Origin: Acanthacorydalis orientalis
Taxonomy: Eukaryota; Arthropoda; Insecta; Megaloptera; Corydalidae
Reading direction: 5' to 3'
Length of the DNA: 64,000 bases
Assembly (NCBI GenBank): GCA_034766995.1
Contig: CM068317.1
Span: 25,710,001-25,774,000 of the forward strand
The notes under the pieces were generated by a model, which was not told the DNA's origin, ran no database searches, and saw only the letters and a program-made list of their open reading frames with translations. The position numbers and the translations under genes were made by a program. This document shows, piece by piece, positions 23,535 through 36,297 of the stretch (positions are counted from its first letter, which is position 1; each line of letters opens with the position of its first letter).

Positions 23535-24750
23535 TACGAGGGTGGACTGATTTCTGCGCCATTTCTCTAGCCGATAAATGGCGCAAATCGTTATGAATTG
23601 TCTACTTTTCTCAGTGTCATCCTTCATTAGCGTGTCCTTAAAGTTTCATAAACTTCAGTCAAGTAGTTTGTATTTGATAGCCTATCAAAATGAAGAAGTT
23701 TTGCGTTTTGTGAACAATGGAGAAAAGCGAAGTTTACGTAGTGATAAAATACTTCAATATTAAGGGTTTATCCCCATCCGAAATAAAAACTGATCTGGAT
23801 TCTACTTTAGGTGAGTCCGCTCCATCGTTTTGAACTCTTAAAAATGGATTGCGGATTTTAAACGTGGCCGTATGAGCACTGAGGATTCACAACCTTTGAG
23901 CAAATTAAAAATGGCTACTTCTGATGAAATGGTCTAAAAAATACATAAAATTGTACTGAACGTTTATTGAAGTTGCTCGAGATAGCTGAGGCTGTTGACA
24001 TATCAAAAAGGCGAGCTCATCACATATTATGCGAAGTTTTAGGCATGAGAAAGCTATTTACGTGATTTACACCCCGGTTGCTCACACTAGAACAAAAATT
24101 CAATCGTATGACCATCTCCGAGCAATGTTTGGCTCTGTTCAAGTGAAATACAACAGAATTTTAATGTTGATTCGTTACCATGGACAAGACTCGGATTTAC
24201 CATTAAATTCCGAAGATCAAGCAACAATCTAAACAGTGGATAGCAAGAGGCGAAACAGCTCCGAAGAAGGCGAAAGAATTTCCATCAGTCGAAAAGGTAG
24301 TGTTTTGGGATGCGAAAGACATTCTTTTATCGATTATCTTGAACAAAGTAAAACAATAAATGAAAAGTACTACGCTAACTTATTTGGCCATCTGCACCAG
24401 AAAGTTTGCGAGAAACTGCCCGGATTGGCAAAAAAGGTCTGTATCAGTAGGATAATGCGTCTTGTTACAAGTCTGTTATTGCGATAGGTAAAATTCATCA
24501 ACTAGGCTTTGAATTGTTGCCTATGCAGTCTAGTCCGCAGACTTGGCTCTGTCGGACGTTAGTTTGTTTCCAAACCTGAAAAAATGTTTATTTTGAAGAG
24601 TTTGACAAATCGCCCTACAATGATGGTATAAAAGCTCTTGAATATTGTTAGAATAAGTTTATTGAGTTACAAGGAGACTGTCGAAAAATAAAATCATTCA
24701 ATATTATACTATTTCCTTTCTAAATCGCAAACTTTTCATCCCACACTCGT
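23535..24750 (+). pseudogene. Near full-length mariner element with broken transposase
   Basis: Ends TACGAGGGTGGACTGAT (left) and TACGAGTGTGGGATGAA (right, minus strand) are inverted repeats, about 1.2 kb apart. The coding frame reads EKSEVYVVIKYFNIKGLSPS at about 23721, TLGESAPSF near 23806, HHILCEVLGMRK near 24020, a frameshifted catalytic region near 24190 (where Asp of the DETW motif is displaced) and FIDYLEQSKTINEKYYANLF at about 24328. Several frameshifts and stops follow, and the FHQDNA motif is degraded to ISRIMR in the current frame. Confidence 0.85.
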
Positions 24751-24755
24751 ATATT

Positions 24756-25550
24756 ATAAACTATAGTTATTATCACAAAAAATGTAATTATAAAAAAACA
24801 TTGATAAAAAAATAATATAGAAACTTAATATCTTATATAATGTTAAGTTTTGAAAACATCCGCAGTTTAATTGAATGTATATGCATTTGCATTTACATAA
24901 CTGCATTAGTAGATATAAAGATTTATGTAATACACAATATTAATATTTATGGTTAGAAGTTTTAAAATAGCCATTTAATTGTAGTTCAGTGCAATATCAG
25001 TAATTTGGTATTTACGAAGTTTTCCAATTATTTAGACTGAGCTGTAAGTAAAATTAAGTTATAATAGGTTTATAAATTAATATTGTCTGAAATTAATAAG
25101 CAGATAAACAAATTGTCATTTGAGGTTAACAGTTGAATGTTACATTTCACAGTAAATAGTTATATACTCCTGTAATTAAATTATAATTACAAACATTTAA
25201 CATTTTCTTCTTTTATCATATAAACAGTGATAATGTTTTCATTTAGGAGAGATGAAATTTAAAGTTAAAATGAAATTTTATATATAAGCTAACAAGGCAA
25301 AGTATCATAAGTGACATTTCGATAATTAAATCTTTTATTAATTTCAATATCAATGAGTTCTATTTAGTTTATGTACTTTTTAACTTTTATATTATATTTT
25401 TTAATTTTTTGATATATGACATTTATTTTAAATTAATAAAATATTTTTTTACTTTATTTTATAGGTGGGCGATGTGTTTGATGGTTTTGTTATGAAATAG
25501 CGACTATGTAGCCTAAGCAACATGATCTAATACACTTTTGTGAGTATTAA
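24756..25550. other. Intergenic region before vanin-like gene A
   Basis: AT-rich, nothing recognised. Confidence 0.5.
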
Positions 25551-25552
25551 TT

Positions 25553-25558
25553 TTTATT
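25553..25558 (-). promoter_or_regulatory. Candidate polyadenylation signal of vanin-like gene A
   Basis: AATAAA on the minus strand about 128 bases past the stop codon at 25686. Confidence 0.4.
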
Positions 25559-25685
25559 TAAAAAGAAATACATTATAGTTTTAACAGTTTTCAAATTTTT
25601 ACTTTTATGCAGAAGGTATATTTGTTTGTACCAAATTTAATTAAATGAATATTTTTGTGTAATAAAATACATTTTATATTTTGTT

Positions 25686-28600
25686 TTAAACTTGGATCAC
25701 TAAAATATTTTCTTCATCAACATTTATTTTATTTCCAATACTTTCTGTCACTGTATGCCACTTATCCAGGTTTATATCTCGTCCATATATACCAAAAGTT
25801 AAAAGTCTTTCAATGTCATTAATGCTCATAATAATGTTATTTATATTTTCATCGGTGCTATCTTCAAATTGATAATTGTACTTTTCGAGTGGAAGAATGT
25901 CATACGTTAATGTAACCGGAAACTGAAACGTGTATTTACTTCTTCTAAATTGTCCATTTATAGATATAGATTTGAATTTTTGTCCGTTTGCAATCGTCGA
26001 GGAATTGAGGTTTCCGCATGAATTTATGTTGTCAGTTAAACATGCAACCAAGCCACAAACTTGAATTCCTGCATCCACAGACAAGCCATATGGCCTTGTT
26101 CCATCAAAGGCTGTAATTCTAGTTAAAATAGTAAAATATATAGTTAGGTTTTTTATATAAAATTATATTATTTCATTCATTTTTATATTTTTTAATTTCT
26201 TCAATTCAATTAAAATAAATAAAACGTGAAATAAGATACATCAATGAAAACTATGTCTGTTCTATTCGTAAATAAATTAATGTTATTTTCAATGAACATT
26301 TTCTTTAAACAATTGTTTTAATTAAAAACGTTTCCATTTTAAAAATATGATTTCATTTATTCATTCATCACACCAATCACCATCACACCAACTCACCAAT
26401 CACATTTCTGTGATTGGTGAATTATAATAATTTTTATACTAACTATGCAACTAAAATTTCCTAAATAAAAGTATGTAAATTACAATAATTACCTGTAAAT
26501 ATAATCAGTACTTGAAGGCGAGTCTGATACAATTTTGAACTCACAACATAAATCATTATTACAAATTGTCTTTTCTGTAATAGGATTTTCAAAAAAATTC
26601 AAAACTTCAGTCGTATAACTAGTAAAGTTATCCTTAAACATGTTAAACTCGGATATTTCTTTTTGTTCGTTATATGAGATTTTATCGGGATCGGGAATAT
26701 TTTTCTTAAAATTACTTTTGGATATATCTGCTATTATCATTTTACTTCCACTGGTTTTTGGCATGTACGCTTTATTAAAACTACGTCCTTCATAAATTCC
26801 ACTACCACCATTTCCAAGATTTATATTACTGTATCCAGATGCTAATAAATTTACATCGTTGCTGTAAGCCCATCCAGCTTGCGTTTCTGCAGCTGTAATT
26901 ATTATTTGAATTTAATACACCTTTTTACATAGAATCTTTAATACATTCATTTTACATAGAAATTATTATGATACTGATATTACAGGAAACTCATACTTGA
27001 AATAAATAATATTATTATATGCATACATTATCAAAACTATTTTCGTATGTTTTAATGGACGATTAAATTAAAAACATTTGTACGGGTGAAATATTATAAC
27101 ACTGATCATCTTTTTTATTTTTTACTTGAGAATAAGTTATTTGATTTTGGTTCGTGTAAACTTGATACATAATATAGTCTTAGATAAAGTCAATAAAAAA
27201 TATAAATTTAATCGAAAAAATATGGGTTTAATAAACATATATGAATTACCTGTCAAAAATGGCATTTGACTAAACCATGCAGTACTGTAAACAAAATCAT
27301 GAATATCCTTTTCGCGTACTAATTTTAAAGCCGGCTCTTCAAATAATATATCAAAACATATAAATGTTCCGAAAGTTACACCGAAATCAGTAGTGAAAGT
27401 TGTCAAGTCAGCCTTTTCGGTTACATTGAAACCTGGCTCGATAAATAAATTAAATTTCCTGTACCTGTAAGAGCATCTTTTTATAGAAACACGTTTCTAG
27501 TTATAATTAAATCTTATAATATGTAAAAATCACTTAATTTTCTGTTACCTTGCAACAATTGTTCCTCTACGATCGAAAACGACATTTGTATTATAAATTA
27601 AAACTTTATCAGATGGACAATTATCGTCTTTGCTACAATCATATGATTCAACTAAATTAACTACAATATAAATATTATATTCTGCAGCAATGCATGATAG
27701 TTTTTTAATTGCCTAAAATTATGAAACTCATTTACTAGAGTAGATATATTAATTTCCGGCCAGACTAATTAACGGCCACTCTCACCAAATTTAAAGTCTA
27801 ATCTATTATAATACATTATCGAAACTTGACATTGTAAAAAGAATACATATATGCTTACTATCTATATAGAAACAAACTTATAAACATTTTAAAAATATTA
27901 GTAGATTCGAAATTTAGTGCGAATGGTCGTAAATTGGAGCGTAATGGGGAATATATGCATCTATTCTGTATATTTTTGAACTAAATGCATTCGGAAAGAA
28001 ACACATGACAGAAGAAAAATTAATATTTAATGACCCTTTTGTGTGTAATAAGTACAGAATAAATATGTATAAAAAGCTCAACGGACATCAGTAGGAAGAA
28101 AACATTAAAATAAAAACACTCTAGATGTATTACAGTAGATACAGTGTTTTTATAATTAAAAACATTTTTAAACAATCATAAAATGAATCAAGTAGGTTAT
28201 AACAGTGCTAGATTTTTATTTTTCTAATTCCAAACTTTATGAAAATCGGATTTTAAAAGGTGTTTACATTTTAATGGAATTAATTTAAATATGTTTAATA
28301 TTTACGAAAAAGTATTAAAACTATTAAACGGAATAAGCGTCAATTTTAAGTTTTAACCATTAAAAACATTTGTATGAGGGTAATTACTCCAATTATCTTC
28401 TCAGTGCTAGCTAATGGTTTATGTATTGATATTTAGATAAAAAATAATTAATATAGAATTTAAATTTCCAGATTTATCTCTTACAAATCATTTCTACGAT
28501 TTACGATAAAGTTGTAATTATCTGTTTTACACCTGTGATTTCGTTCATGTATTGTTCTCGTGATTCTGTTTCTGGTACATTACTCAGTTCTTTAGCTGCC

Positions 28601-29968
28601 TTGACTATCTCTGACTCTCGATCCATTATCAGGTAGCTTATTGATACATTCTAATCAACAAGAAACCTGAGAATGGCTCAAAAATCAAAACTAGTTGTTG
28701 CAGATTATTAAACTATTTTAATGATTCACTCGGACTGAGACCACTAGAACAATAATTTATAATATTTTACTATTGTAAATTATTGCTGTATACATATTAT
28801 TTTACGCGTACAAAAATTGTAAAATAAAGACTGTTTAATAAACGCTGATAGATATTCTCTTCATTATAATATAATATAAAACAATGTTTATCATATTTAT
28901 AAGTACTCTAAAAATAATTGTAACTGTAACTACAAACAAAATGTTAAAATATAGAAATACAGCATTAAGATATTCAATAATAAGTTTTCCTGATCGCTTT
29001 TTGATCTGTTCTCCGTTACTAGTTTCGGGAAGTGTACCATCTTCAGGTATATATTAAAGACCATGGATAAATGTTAGAGACTTTCTAATCTATCTAGATA
29101 CATATGACTATGCAAGTAGAAATTAGAAAGTCTAATATCTACCTGAAGAAAACATACGTGCTGAAACTAGTAGTAAATAATATACATTCAAATAATTTTA
29201 AAGGACGAAGACCATTAGAACAATGCATCAATGAATTTACTGGAATGCAAACATACAACTATTATTCATTAAAATTTAAAAAATATGAGAAAAGTTAAAG
29301 AAAATCACGACAAGCTATATAATTACTTAAAAATTAAGATTAATTATATAACATTATTTCGGTGAAAGAAGATTTAATAAACAATATTATTAATAATTTT
29401 TTACATACTTTTTATAATTTTTTTATCCAAAATTTCAATCACTATAATCGGACGATTACTGCTGTAATTATTTAATATGAATCAATGGACTTATTCTTAT
29501 AGTTGCTAGTATATCGTAAAAATTGAGATAGTAAAAGTTAAACAATTTAAAAGACTGGCAATTATTTACATGTACGCATACGCAAGGCTATTTACACTGA
29601 GAGTATGGTAGTAGTGATATGAATTTTATTACAGAAATAGATTGAATTTAATACCATATTATAATAGTATTTTATATGCTTTGATAAAAAAAAAATCGTG
29701 ACATTCAAGTTCATGTTATTTTATAGAAAGTGAATGTCACAAGTCCCCTTTCTGTTCTGTAAATATATGAATTTATATACCTTCGAAATACCAGTAATGT
29801 TTTCAGTATTACATGGTACTGTATTATCATTTGGTGACGGTATATTTGTGGCAAATTTTTGAAGTTCATCACGTGATGCAGGTAAATGCAAAGTTGTTAA
29901 TCCACATTCTGGAAATACTATTATATCAACATCCTAAAACAAATAAAAATTAAAATTAAACTGTGATT

Positions 29969-30033
<65 letters not shown>

Positions 30034-30721
30034 GTAGATAAACAAATATTGAAAAATATGTACAGGTAGCCTCTGTATAACGCGGTCGTTAGGTTCCAAA
30101 AAATGTCGTGTTATACGAATTCATGTAAAGAACTAGTATAAAAAACAGGGCTAGGTTCCAAAAATTAACAAAACTACACTATTTTATTCTTATGACTAAG
30201 AGAAATATATTTATTAAAACAATCAATAATTGATCAAAAGTATTACATATTAATATTATGTAATGTTTTGTTCTTCATCACTGCTAAACACCATTAAACG
30301 ACGGCGTTTTCTTTCCGGCAAAATATCCTCATCTTTTGAGTTTACTTCTGTAGCGTCTTGATTACTATGCTCAATTTTTTGAACAAAAAATCTGTTATTT
30401 TCTGTTTGCTTTCACCTAAGGGATCTTTATACATTTCGTTGTGTGGAGTTAATCATTTGTGAAGTTCTCTCTTGAATTTTGCGCTTCTTTCAGTGGAAGG
30501 ATGCGCATTTAGATAATAGAAATCCAATTGTTTGGCTAGGTGTATGCCTTCCTGTATGCTTTTTAGGGTAAAATTTCGAACTTCAACGTTTCTATCTGTG
30601 CTATCGTCCTCTGAATTAATTTGGTTTATCTCAGATGCCATTTCCACCAAATTTTACCAATTCTCAAACCGTGTTAGAGTGAAGCCGTGTTGTAAGAATG
30701 CCATGTTATATAGGAGTTACT

Positions 30722-30759
<38 letters not shown>

Positions 30760-31583
30760 GCAATTATAAGTTTACACAAAACATACAAACAACAAAGTAA
30801 CAATCTTGAAATCCGATAATTAGTATTCAACTTGCAAATAAAGAAAATAAAAAAGTATACATCTTGATTTGTATACAAAAATATTTTTACCTTACATTTG
30901 AAAATCGATTATTAGAATTCTATTCTATTAATTTTAAAATCTATTTAAAAATTCTGTAGTGCCTGTATGGATTCGAACATATTTTAAATAAGGTTAAAAA
31001 AATTGAACGTTGATAAATACGATACGTACATGAAAAGACATTATTTAGTAATAATATAGTTATTAATTAATATAAGCGTTTAAATAGTTAGTTGTCGGAC
31101 GATAATGTAATTGCAATCGAAGTACATTGTAAACAACAAACAAAATAATTAATAAATCAATTATTGAACATTTTTGATTAGAAAAAAAATATTTGTTGTT
31201 TGTAGGGAAATGAAAAAACCCATTTGTGGAAGTCTGTCTAGGCCCAGTATTCGAAACTACTTTTGTTTAATTTTTCCATATAAAGAATGTGCTTTTTTTA
31301 AAAATTATTGTACATATAAGAATATTACCTTTTGAGACGCCTCTTTAATAAATTCGATGTATTGATTTACATTGTTATTAATGATATTTTCAGCATTTTC
31401 TCCTTCTTTATAGTAAGGTGTATACTCAATCACAGCCGCTCTGTATGTTCTACGATCTTGAACCTTTATAATAATGTATTTACTAAAAAATATGTTTAAG
31501 CAAAATAATTAAATGATTACCTGAGTGAGTATTTGTGGTAATATTATCGAATACAAAACAATCAGACATTTTTGAAAACTCAT
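25686..31583 (-). CDS. Vanin-like protein (pantetheinase/biotinidase family), gene A, 7 exons, 520 aa
   Basis: Secreted nitrilase-superfamily amidohydrolase; vanins split pantetheine to pantothenate and cysteamine, biotinidase releases biotin, and the true substrate here is unknown. Exons from the 5' end: 31521-31583, 31329-31463, 29781-29933, 27549-27712, 27250-27464, 26493-26892 and 25686-26118, all GT-AG and phase-consistent. Exon 1 encodes a hydrophobic signal peptide (MSFQKCLIVLYSIILPQI). The catalytic triad is present: Glu75 in VFPECGL, Lys175 in ARYRKFNLF, Cys208 in FICFDILF, close to their positions in vertebrate vanins. Other family blocks are YRAAVIEYTPYY, MPFLTAAETQAGW, NGGSGIYEG and ITAFDGTRPYGLSVDAGIQV. 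The C terminus has no hydrophobic tail, so no sign of a GPI anchor. It is a tandem paralogue of the gene at 39137-47179. Intron 2 hosts a Tigger-like fragment, intron 3 a foldback element. Confidence 0.92.
26393..26420. repeat. Perfect 12-bp hairpin in vanin-like gene A last intron
   Basis: TCACCAATCACA, loop TTTC, then TGTGATTGGTGA. The CACCAATCAC word occurs once more just upstream (26371-26380). Function unknown. Confidence 0.7.
27713..29012. other. Left part of vanin-like gene A intron 3
   Basis: AT-rich intron DNA. No transposon family is recognised until the foldback block at 29013. Confidence 0.45.
29013..29185. mobile_element. Foldback element in vanin-like gene A intron 3
   Basis: The left arm (TACTAGTTTC, CTTCAGGTATATATTA, ACTTTCTAAT) and the right arm, read on the minus strand (TACTAGTTTC, CTTCAGGTAGATATTA, ACTTTCTAAT), share the same ordered blocks. 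Together they form an imperfect palindrome of about 170 bases. No coding capacity. Confidence 0.65.
29973..30037. repeat. (TA)n microsatellite
   Basis: TA run directly left of the Tigger-like fragment in vanin-like gene A intron 2. Confidence 0.95.
30063..30723 (-). pseudogene. Tigger/pogo-like DNA transposon fragment
   Basis: The ends CAGGTAGCCTCTGTATAACG and, on the minus strand at right, CAAGTAACTCCTATATAACA are related inverted repeats flanked by TA. On the minus strand there is a C-terminal transposase remnant: NQINSEDD, LKSIQEGIHLAKQLDFYYLN, STERSAKFKRELHK, a stop, LTPHNEMYKDP, then after a frameshift IEHSNQD and ERKRRRLMVFSSDEE. This arrangement, with ERSxKFKRE followed by an ITDF motif and a basic/acidic tail, is typical of pogo/Tigger C termini. 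The catalytic domain is absent, so it is an internally deleted, inactive copy. Confidence 0.6.
30723..30753. repeat. (TA)n microsatellite
   Basis: TA run abutting the right end of the Tigger-like fragment. Confidence 0.9.
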
Positions 31584-33223
31584 TTCTGAAAAAAATATGA
31601 ATAATAATTACAAAAAAAAAATATTTGTCAAGTGAAAGACTAGTCAAATAAATGTAATATCTCGCAATTGACCTCTATTGAACGTTTTCATGAATTTTTA
31701 GATTTGCAATGAATGGTTGTAATAATATTATTTCTATGTTAGATGGACATTTTTAAAAACATCGATTTACTATTAAATTATATCAATACAACTCTCATGT
31801 AATTATTATAACAGGATGAAAGAGTAATGATGTATATGGTATATAGTGATTATGTGTATTATAGTGATGTGGTATATAGTGGTATATATGATGTATGTAG
31901 TGATTGTTTTTATTTGAAATTTGAACGATCCAGAGCAATATTATGCTTAGAACGATTTTTTTATAAAAATTAATCAAATATATACTTTTAACAAAAATAG
32001 TTAAATAATTTGTGTTTTCATTTCAATAAAAATAGGCTTTGGTCATACTTAATTAAACTTCTAATGAAAAAGTTGATTATAAACACTTTTTGCAGTAATT
32101 ATAGAATTTTGGATAAATTTTTTAGATATTTTTTCTATTTATACTTTACGAATATTGTATCATTTTTAGTACATACCACTTAAGTACTTATAAATCAAAG
32201 AAAGAAAAATAATATTGATTGTCGTTTATGTTTTTATTTGCATTATAAGCGATAATCTTATTTAATGAATGAAAGTATAAGAAATGTTGCCTTAAAGTCT
32301 GATATCTGATTAATGTTTTTTCAATTTTATTTTTCGAGTTAACAATACAGATAAAAGATAAAATTACATTGTTTTATTTACGATTCATACATTAGAATAT
32401 GTAATTGTGCTATTAAATTTTGATAGTTTGAAAAACAATAATGTAAATAATTGGAACTAAAGAATATTGTGATATGCTGAAAAAAAACAATAGGTATAGA
32501 GTTGTGCTAAAGCATAAAATGGCATGTTGTTCATGATTGTTTTAAATTATATGCTTTGTTTTTTTGACACAAAAAAATAATTGAATGATTTTGGATGTAA
32601 TAGCATAGATATTATTATAATGATTCATTTTATCAATCTTGACTATGAAACGGAATTAACTGATTTTTTCTTGTGTATTTCGCTCGATGGACCGAATATT
32701 TATTTTTGATAATCGAGTACCATACGTATCAATTTGATGTAAATTTATAGTACAATTAGACAATTTTTACTAACATTTTCAATATAACAGTTGAGATCAT
32801 AAATAAGTGTAGTGCAATAAATCTTAAATAAAAATAGTGTGAATGAAAAACAAGAAATTCATTAAATGCTTTCCCAAGAAGTGAAAATTGATAAACGTAT
32901 TGACACTCAACGTATTAATAATATACAAAATACCATAAAATACTGGAAACTTCCATGTAAAATCGGCGACCTATAACATTAGCGTCTCTGTCGACTTGAG
33001 TTAATATGTCAATATGGTTAGCCACAGGCACATTCTTTTTTTTCTTTGTTTTTTTTTTCACACCCATAACCCACCAAATATTGTATTTCGTTTAATAAAA
33101 AAAAAATTTAATTAATCATAACTTGGTAATAATAAAAAATATAAAGGTACCGAAATAAAATTACTCCGGACACAATAATTATTATAGAGCTGTATAGAAG
33201 AAAAAATAATATAAATGATAATA
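31584..33223. other. Upstream region of vanin-like gene A
   Basis: AT-rich. There is a (TATAGTG)-like imperfect repeat around 31830-31900. Nothing else recognised; the promoter of gene A should lie in the first few hundred bases. Confidence 0.45.
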
Positions 33224-33944
33224 TTAGGTTGGTGCAAAAATATTTGCGGTTTTTACGTATCGAGTATAAAGTCGCATATTTAAGTTAAAAATTATGTTCA
33301 TTAATCAAAAAAATTAAGGCCACTGGCCTGCACACATTTCTCCCAACGGGAAACAAGTTTGTTTATTCCTACAAGATAGAATTCTGGAGTCCTGGAATTA
33401 ACGAATTTATCGAAAGCGCTTTAAGATGATGCTTGATCTTTGAAAACCTTCCCTCGTAGGAAATTACCCAAATGTTTAAAAAAATGATAATCTGTCGGAG
33501 ACAGGTCCGTAGAATAATAAGGTGGGTGGGGTAAGGTTTCGTAACTCAGTTCATTTATTTTTTTTAGTCATTGATGAGTCGTGTGGTCTGGCGTTGTCAT
33601 GTAGATGAATTGGTTCTCTTCGATTGACCAATTCTAGCCGTCAACAATGCAACTTCTCATGCATTTTTTCAATTTCCTGACAATATTTTTCCATTGTTAT
33701 TGTTTCACCAGGATTTAAAAAGTTGTAGTGAGTGATGCCACTTGTCGACCACCAAACAGTGACCATAATCTCTTTTCATAAAATTTCGGTTTAGGAAACT
33801 GTTTTGGTACTTCACCTCGGTCTAGCCCACTTTGATGAACATTTCCGATTGTTTTAGAGAATCTACTTTTTATCAAATGTCACAATTCTATCAAGAAAGG
33901 GATCATTTTTGTTATTCAATGTAGCGTTGACTATACCGCGACTC
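33224..33944 (-). pseudogene. 3' half of a mariner element (TTAGGTTGGTGC-type ends)
   Basis: The left end is the 3' terminus, TTAGGTTGGTGCAAAAATAT. Reading leftwards on the minus strand gives a degraded catalytic domain: DPFLDRIVTFD at about 33910, a proline-rich KQFPKPKFYEKR stretch, MTTPDHTTHQ near 33590 (second Asp region), LPHPP and STDLSPTDYHFFKHL near 33510 (third Asp), and VNSRTPEFYLVGINKLVSRW near 33370. The 5' half is lost where the element runs into a (TA)n tract. The relic at 63507 has the same termini. Confidence 0.8.
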
Positions 33945-33946
33945 TA

Positions 33947-34000
<54 letters not shown>

Positions 34001-34001
34001 T

Positions 34002-34048
<47 letters not shown>
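33942..34048. repeat. (TA)n tract with internal inverted repeat
   Basis: TCTACTGTATATATA at the left and TATATACAGTAGATA about 55 bases later form an inverted repeat with a TA run between; a second TA run follows. Confidence 0.85.
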
Positions 34049-34049
<1 letters not shown>

Positions 34050-34074
34050 CGATATGAAGCTAATATATGCGATA

Positions 34075-34165
34075 TGAGCGAAGCGAGACGGGGAAGCGAG
34101 CTGCGGCGGAGATCCCTGGGGGTCGATGAGCCTAGCGAGTAGGGGGTAGAGCTCCCTAGTTATTA
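34075..34165. repeat. GC-rich islet beside (TA)n (second copy)
   Basis: Reads ATGAGCGAAGCGAGACGGGG and continues GC-rich. About 16 of 20 positions match the minus strand of the islet at 664-733. It too is attached to a TA tract. An open frame passing through it is not credible because it starts in the microsatellite. Confidence 0.5.
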
Positions 34166-34743
34166 TTAAAAAAATACTATCTCGTATTGTTACTTAACTG
34201 TTAAAAGTTTTTCATTTTAAATTAAGACTTTTTTATTTTTTCATTTCAATTTTTTTTATTTTGAAATATTTTTATTATTAAAATACGCGTATTCTAACTA
34301 CAAAATCAGAGATTGATAAATTAGGTATAAACACATATTTGTAACGGTTAAATTTCAAAATCTAGAGTGTTTTTAATATTCTTAATCATTTTTATTAAAC
34401 AAGAAGATCAATACTTTATCTTGAGAAATTTAATGGTAATACATTTATACAAGAAACCATATTTTTAAGTTGAATTGACAGTGGATCCAACCTGTGAGTT
34501 AAGGGTGAAAATGGAGAAATGTTTTTAAGTAATACACGCATATATACTTGGTAAATACACAATTGCTATTTAAAATTTATTGAATATTTTTCAATAGATT
34601 CTTTATATCGAAAATAAATAATTAGAAAAAAATAAGGATCATTTTTATATTTTAATCATTGTAAAAAGTTCTAGAGTGTAATCACTTTCTTCTGGATCTG
34701 CTTTTGGTTTAGTATGAATATTAATACCAATTTAATTTCTATT

Positions 34744-34815
<72 letters not shown>

Positions 34816-35534
34816 TGTTTCGTGAAATGAAAAAATGTAAGATTTTCTTAAGATATTTATGAAAAAACTTCAAAGAGAAGTCTTAAACCGCATGTTAAAA
34901 TTAAACGACAGTACTTTTATGAATTTATTATAAACATATTCATGCTTAATATCTTTAACTGATTACTTTATAACACATATTAGCTTATATAACTTTAATA
35001 AATACTTTTGTCGTTTTGAGGATGTTCAAATCAATTTGCAATTCTTATCCACTCTATAACAAACATCTCTTATATGTGACTGTGTATGTATAAGTATCAG
35101 GTGATAATAAAAAGTATTACTGTTCTATTAATCTTCATACCTTTATCTTACTGATATATTTATACATATAACTGATAGTCTCTATCACGCATAGGATATA
35201 ATTATTGTATTTTTCCATTAATTTCGGTTTTCATTTCGATATGAATACTCCATTGTTCAAATATCTATTTTTAATTTGATTTGTATCAAATCTTCTTTTA
35301 TGTAATTTAACATGAGATAGTTAAAAGAAGTTGTTTTCAAAAATATTACCTTAGTGATTAAAGATGTAGAAGTGTAGATTACAATTGGCACTGTTTACTC
35401 GATATTATGACTGAAACGTATAGGTTAAGTCTTAAAATAAAACACGTAGTTTTGTTTAAGTGCGTTTTATCATTTTAGATATGATATTCCACGTGACAGT
35501 CATCAAAGAGGGGACTGAAATATTTTGTTTCACA
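34166..35534. other. Intergenic stretch
   Basis: AT-rich with a (TA)n tract at 34748-34815; no gene or transposon recognised. Confidence 0.45.
34748..34815. repeat. (TA)n microsatellite
   Basis: Long TA run with one GTA break. Confidence 0.95.
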
Positions 35535-35550
35535 TATATATATATATACA

Positions 35551-35622
<72 letters not shown>
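35535..35622. repeat. (TA)n(GA)n compound microsatellite
   Basis: TA run with CA/GT breaks followed by about 12 GA units. Confidence 0.95.
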
Positions 35623-35624
<2 letters not shown>

Positions 35625-35985
35625 CACTTTATTTGAAAATTATAGACTGAAACTTTTAAAACTAAATAATTCTTATGATTTCATATCCTATTTTGGTATG
35701 AAATTATTATTTTCAAATATTTTCGTGTTAATCACCTTAATAATTGTATGATATTAATTACACTTGCAATTTTTTGTACATCAAAATTAATAAATTGCAG
35801 CATGCTAAATTTTTATTATAAGCTTTTAAATTTTTATTTGGTATAAATATTATATTTCGCTATTTAATACAAGACCACTATCAATCGATATTTTTATTTC
35901 CTATAAATACTTCAAAAAATACTTTTAAATAAATAAATAAAAGTAGAAATAAATACAAGAAATCGAATGTATAGTTCTAAAAGTA

Positions 35986-35987
<2 letters not shown>

Positions 35988-36057
<70 letters not shown>
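35988..36057. repeat. (TA)n microsatellite
   Basis: Pure TA run of about 34 units. Confidence 0.95.
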
Positions 36058-36059
<2 letters not shown>

Positions 36060-36241
36060 CTTAGGTTATTTATTTTTATAGTAATTATTGTAATAAAATA
36101 AAAATGGATTTTAAAAGTGCATTAAATTATCAAATTTATAAAATATAAATTCATATGTGTTTTGATTGTCTATAAAACATTTAAATTATTATTATTTGTT
36201 TTAGCTTTCATATTTTTATTATTCTAATATTTATTCCATTT

Positions 36242-36244
<3 letters not shown>

Positions 36245-36294
<50 letters not shown>
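36245..36294. repeat. (TA)n microsatellite
   Basis: TA run that leads directly into the left end of the mariner at 36297, so the element inserted in or next to it. Confidence 0.95.
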
Positions 36295-36296
<2 letters not shown>

Positions 36297-36297
<1 letters not shown>

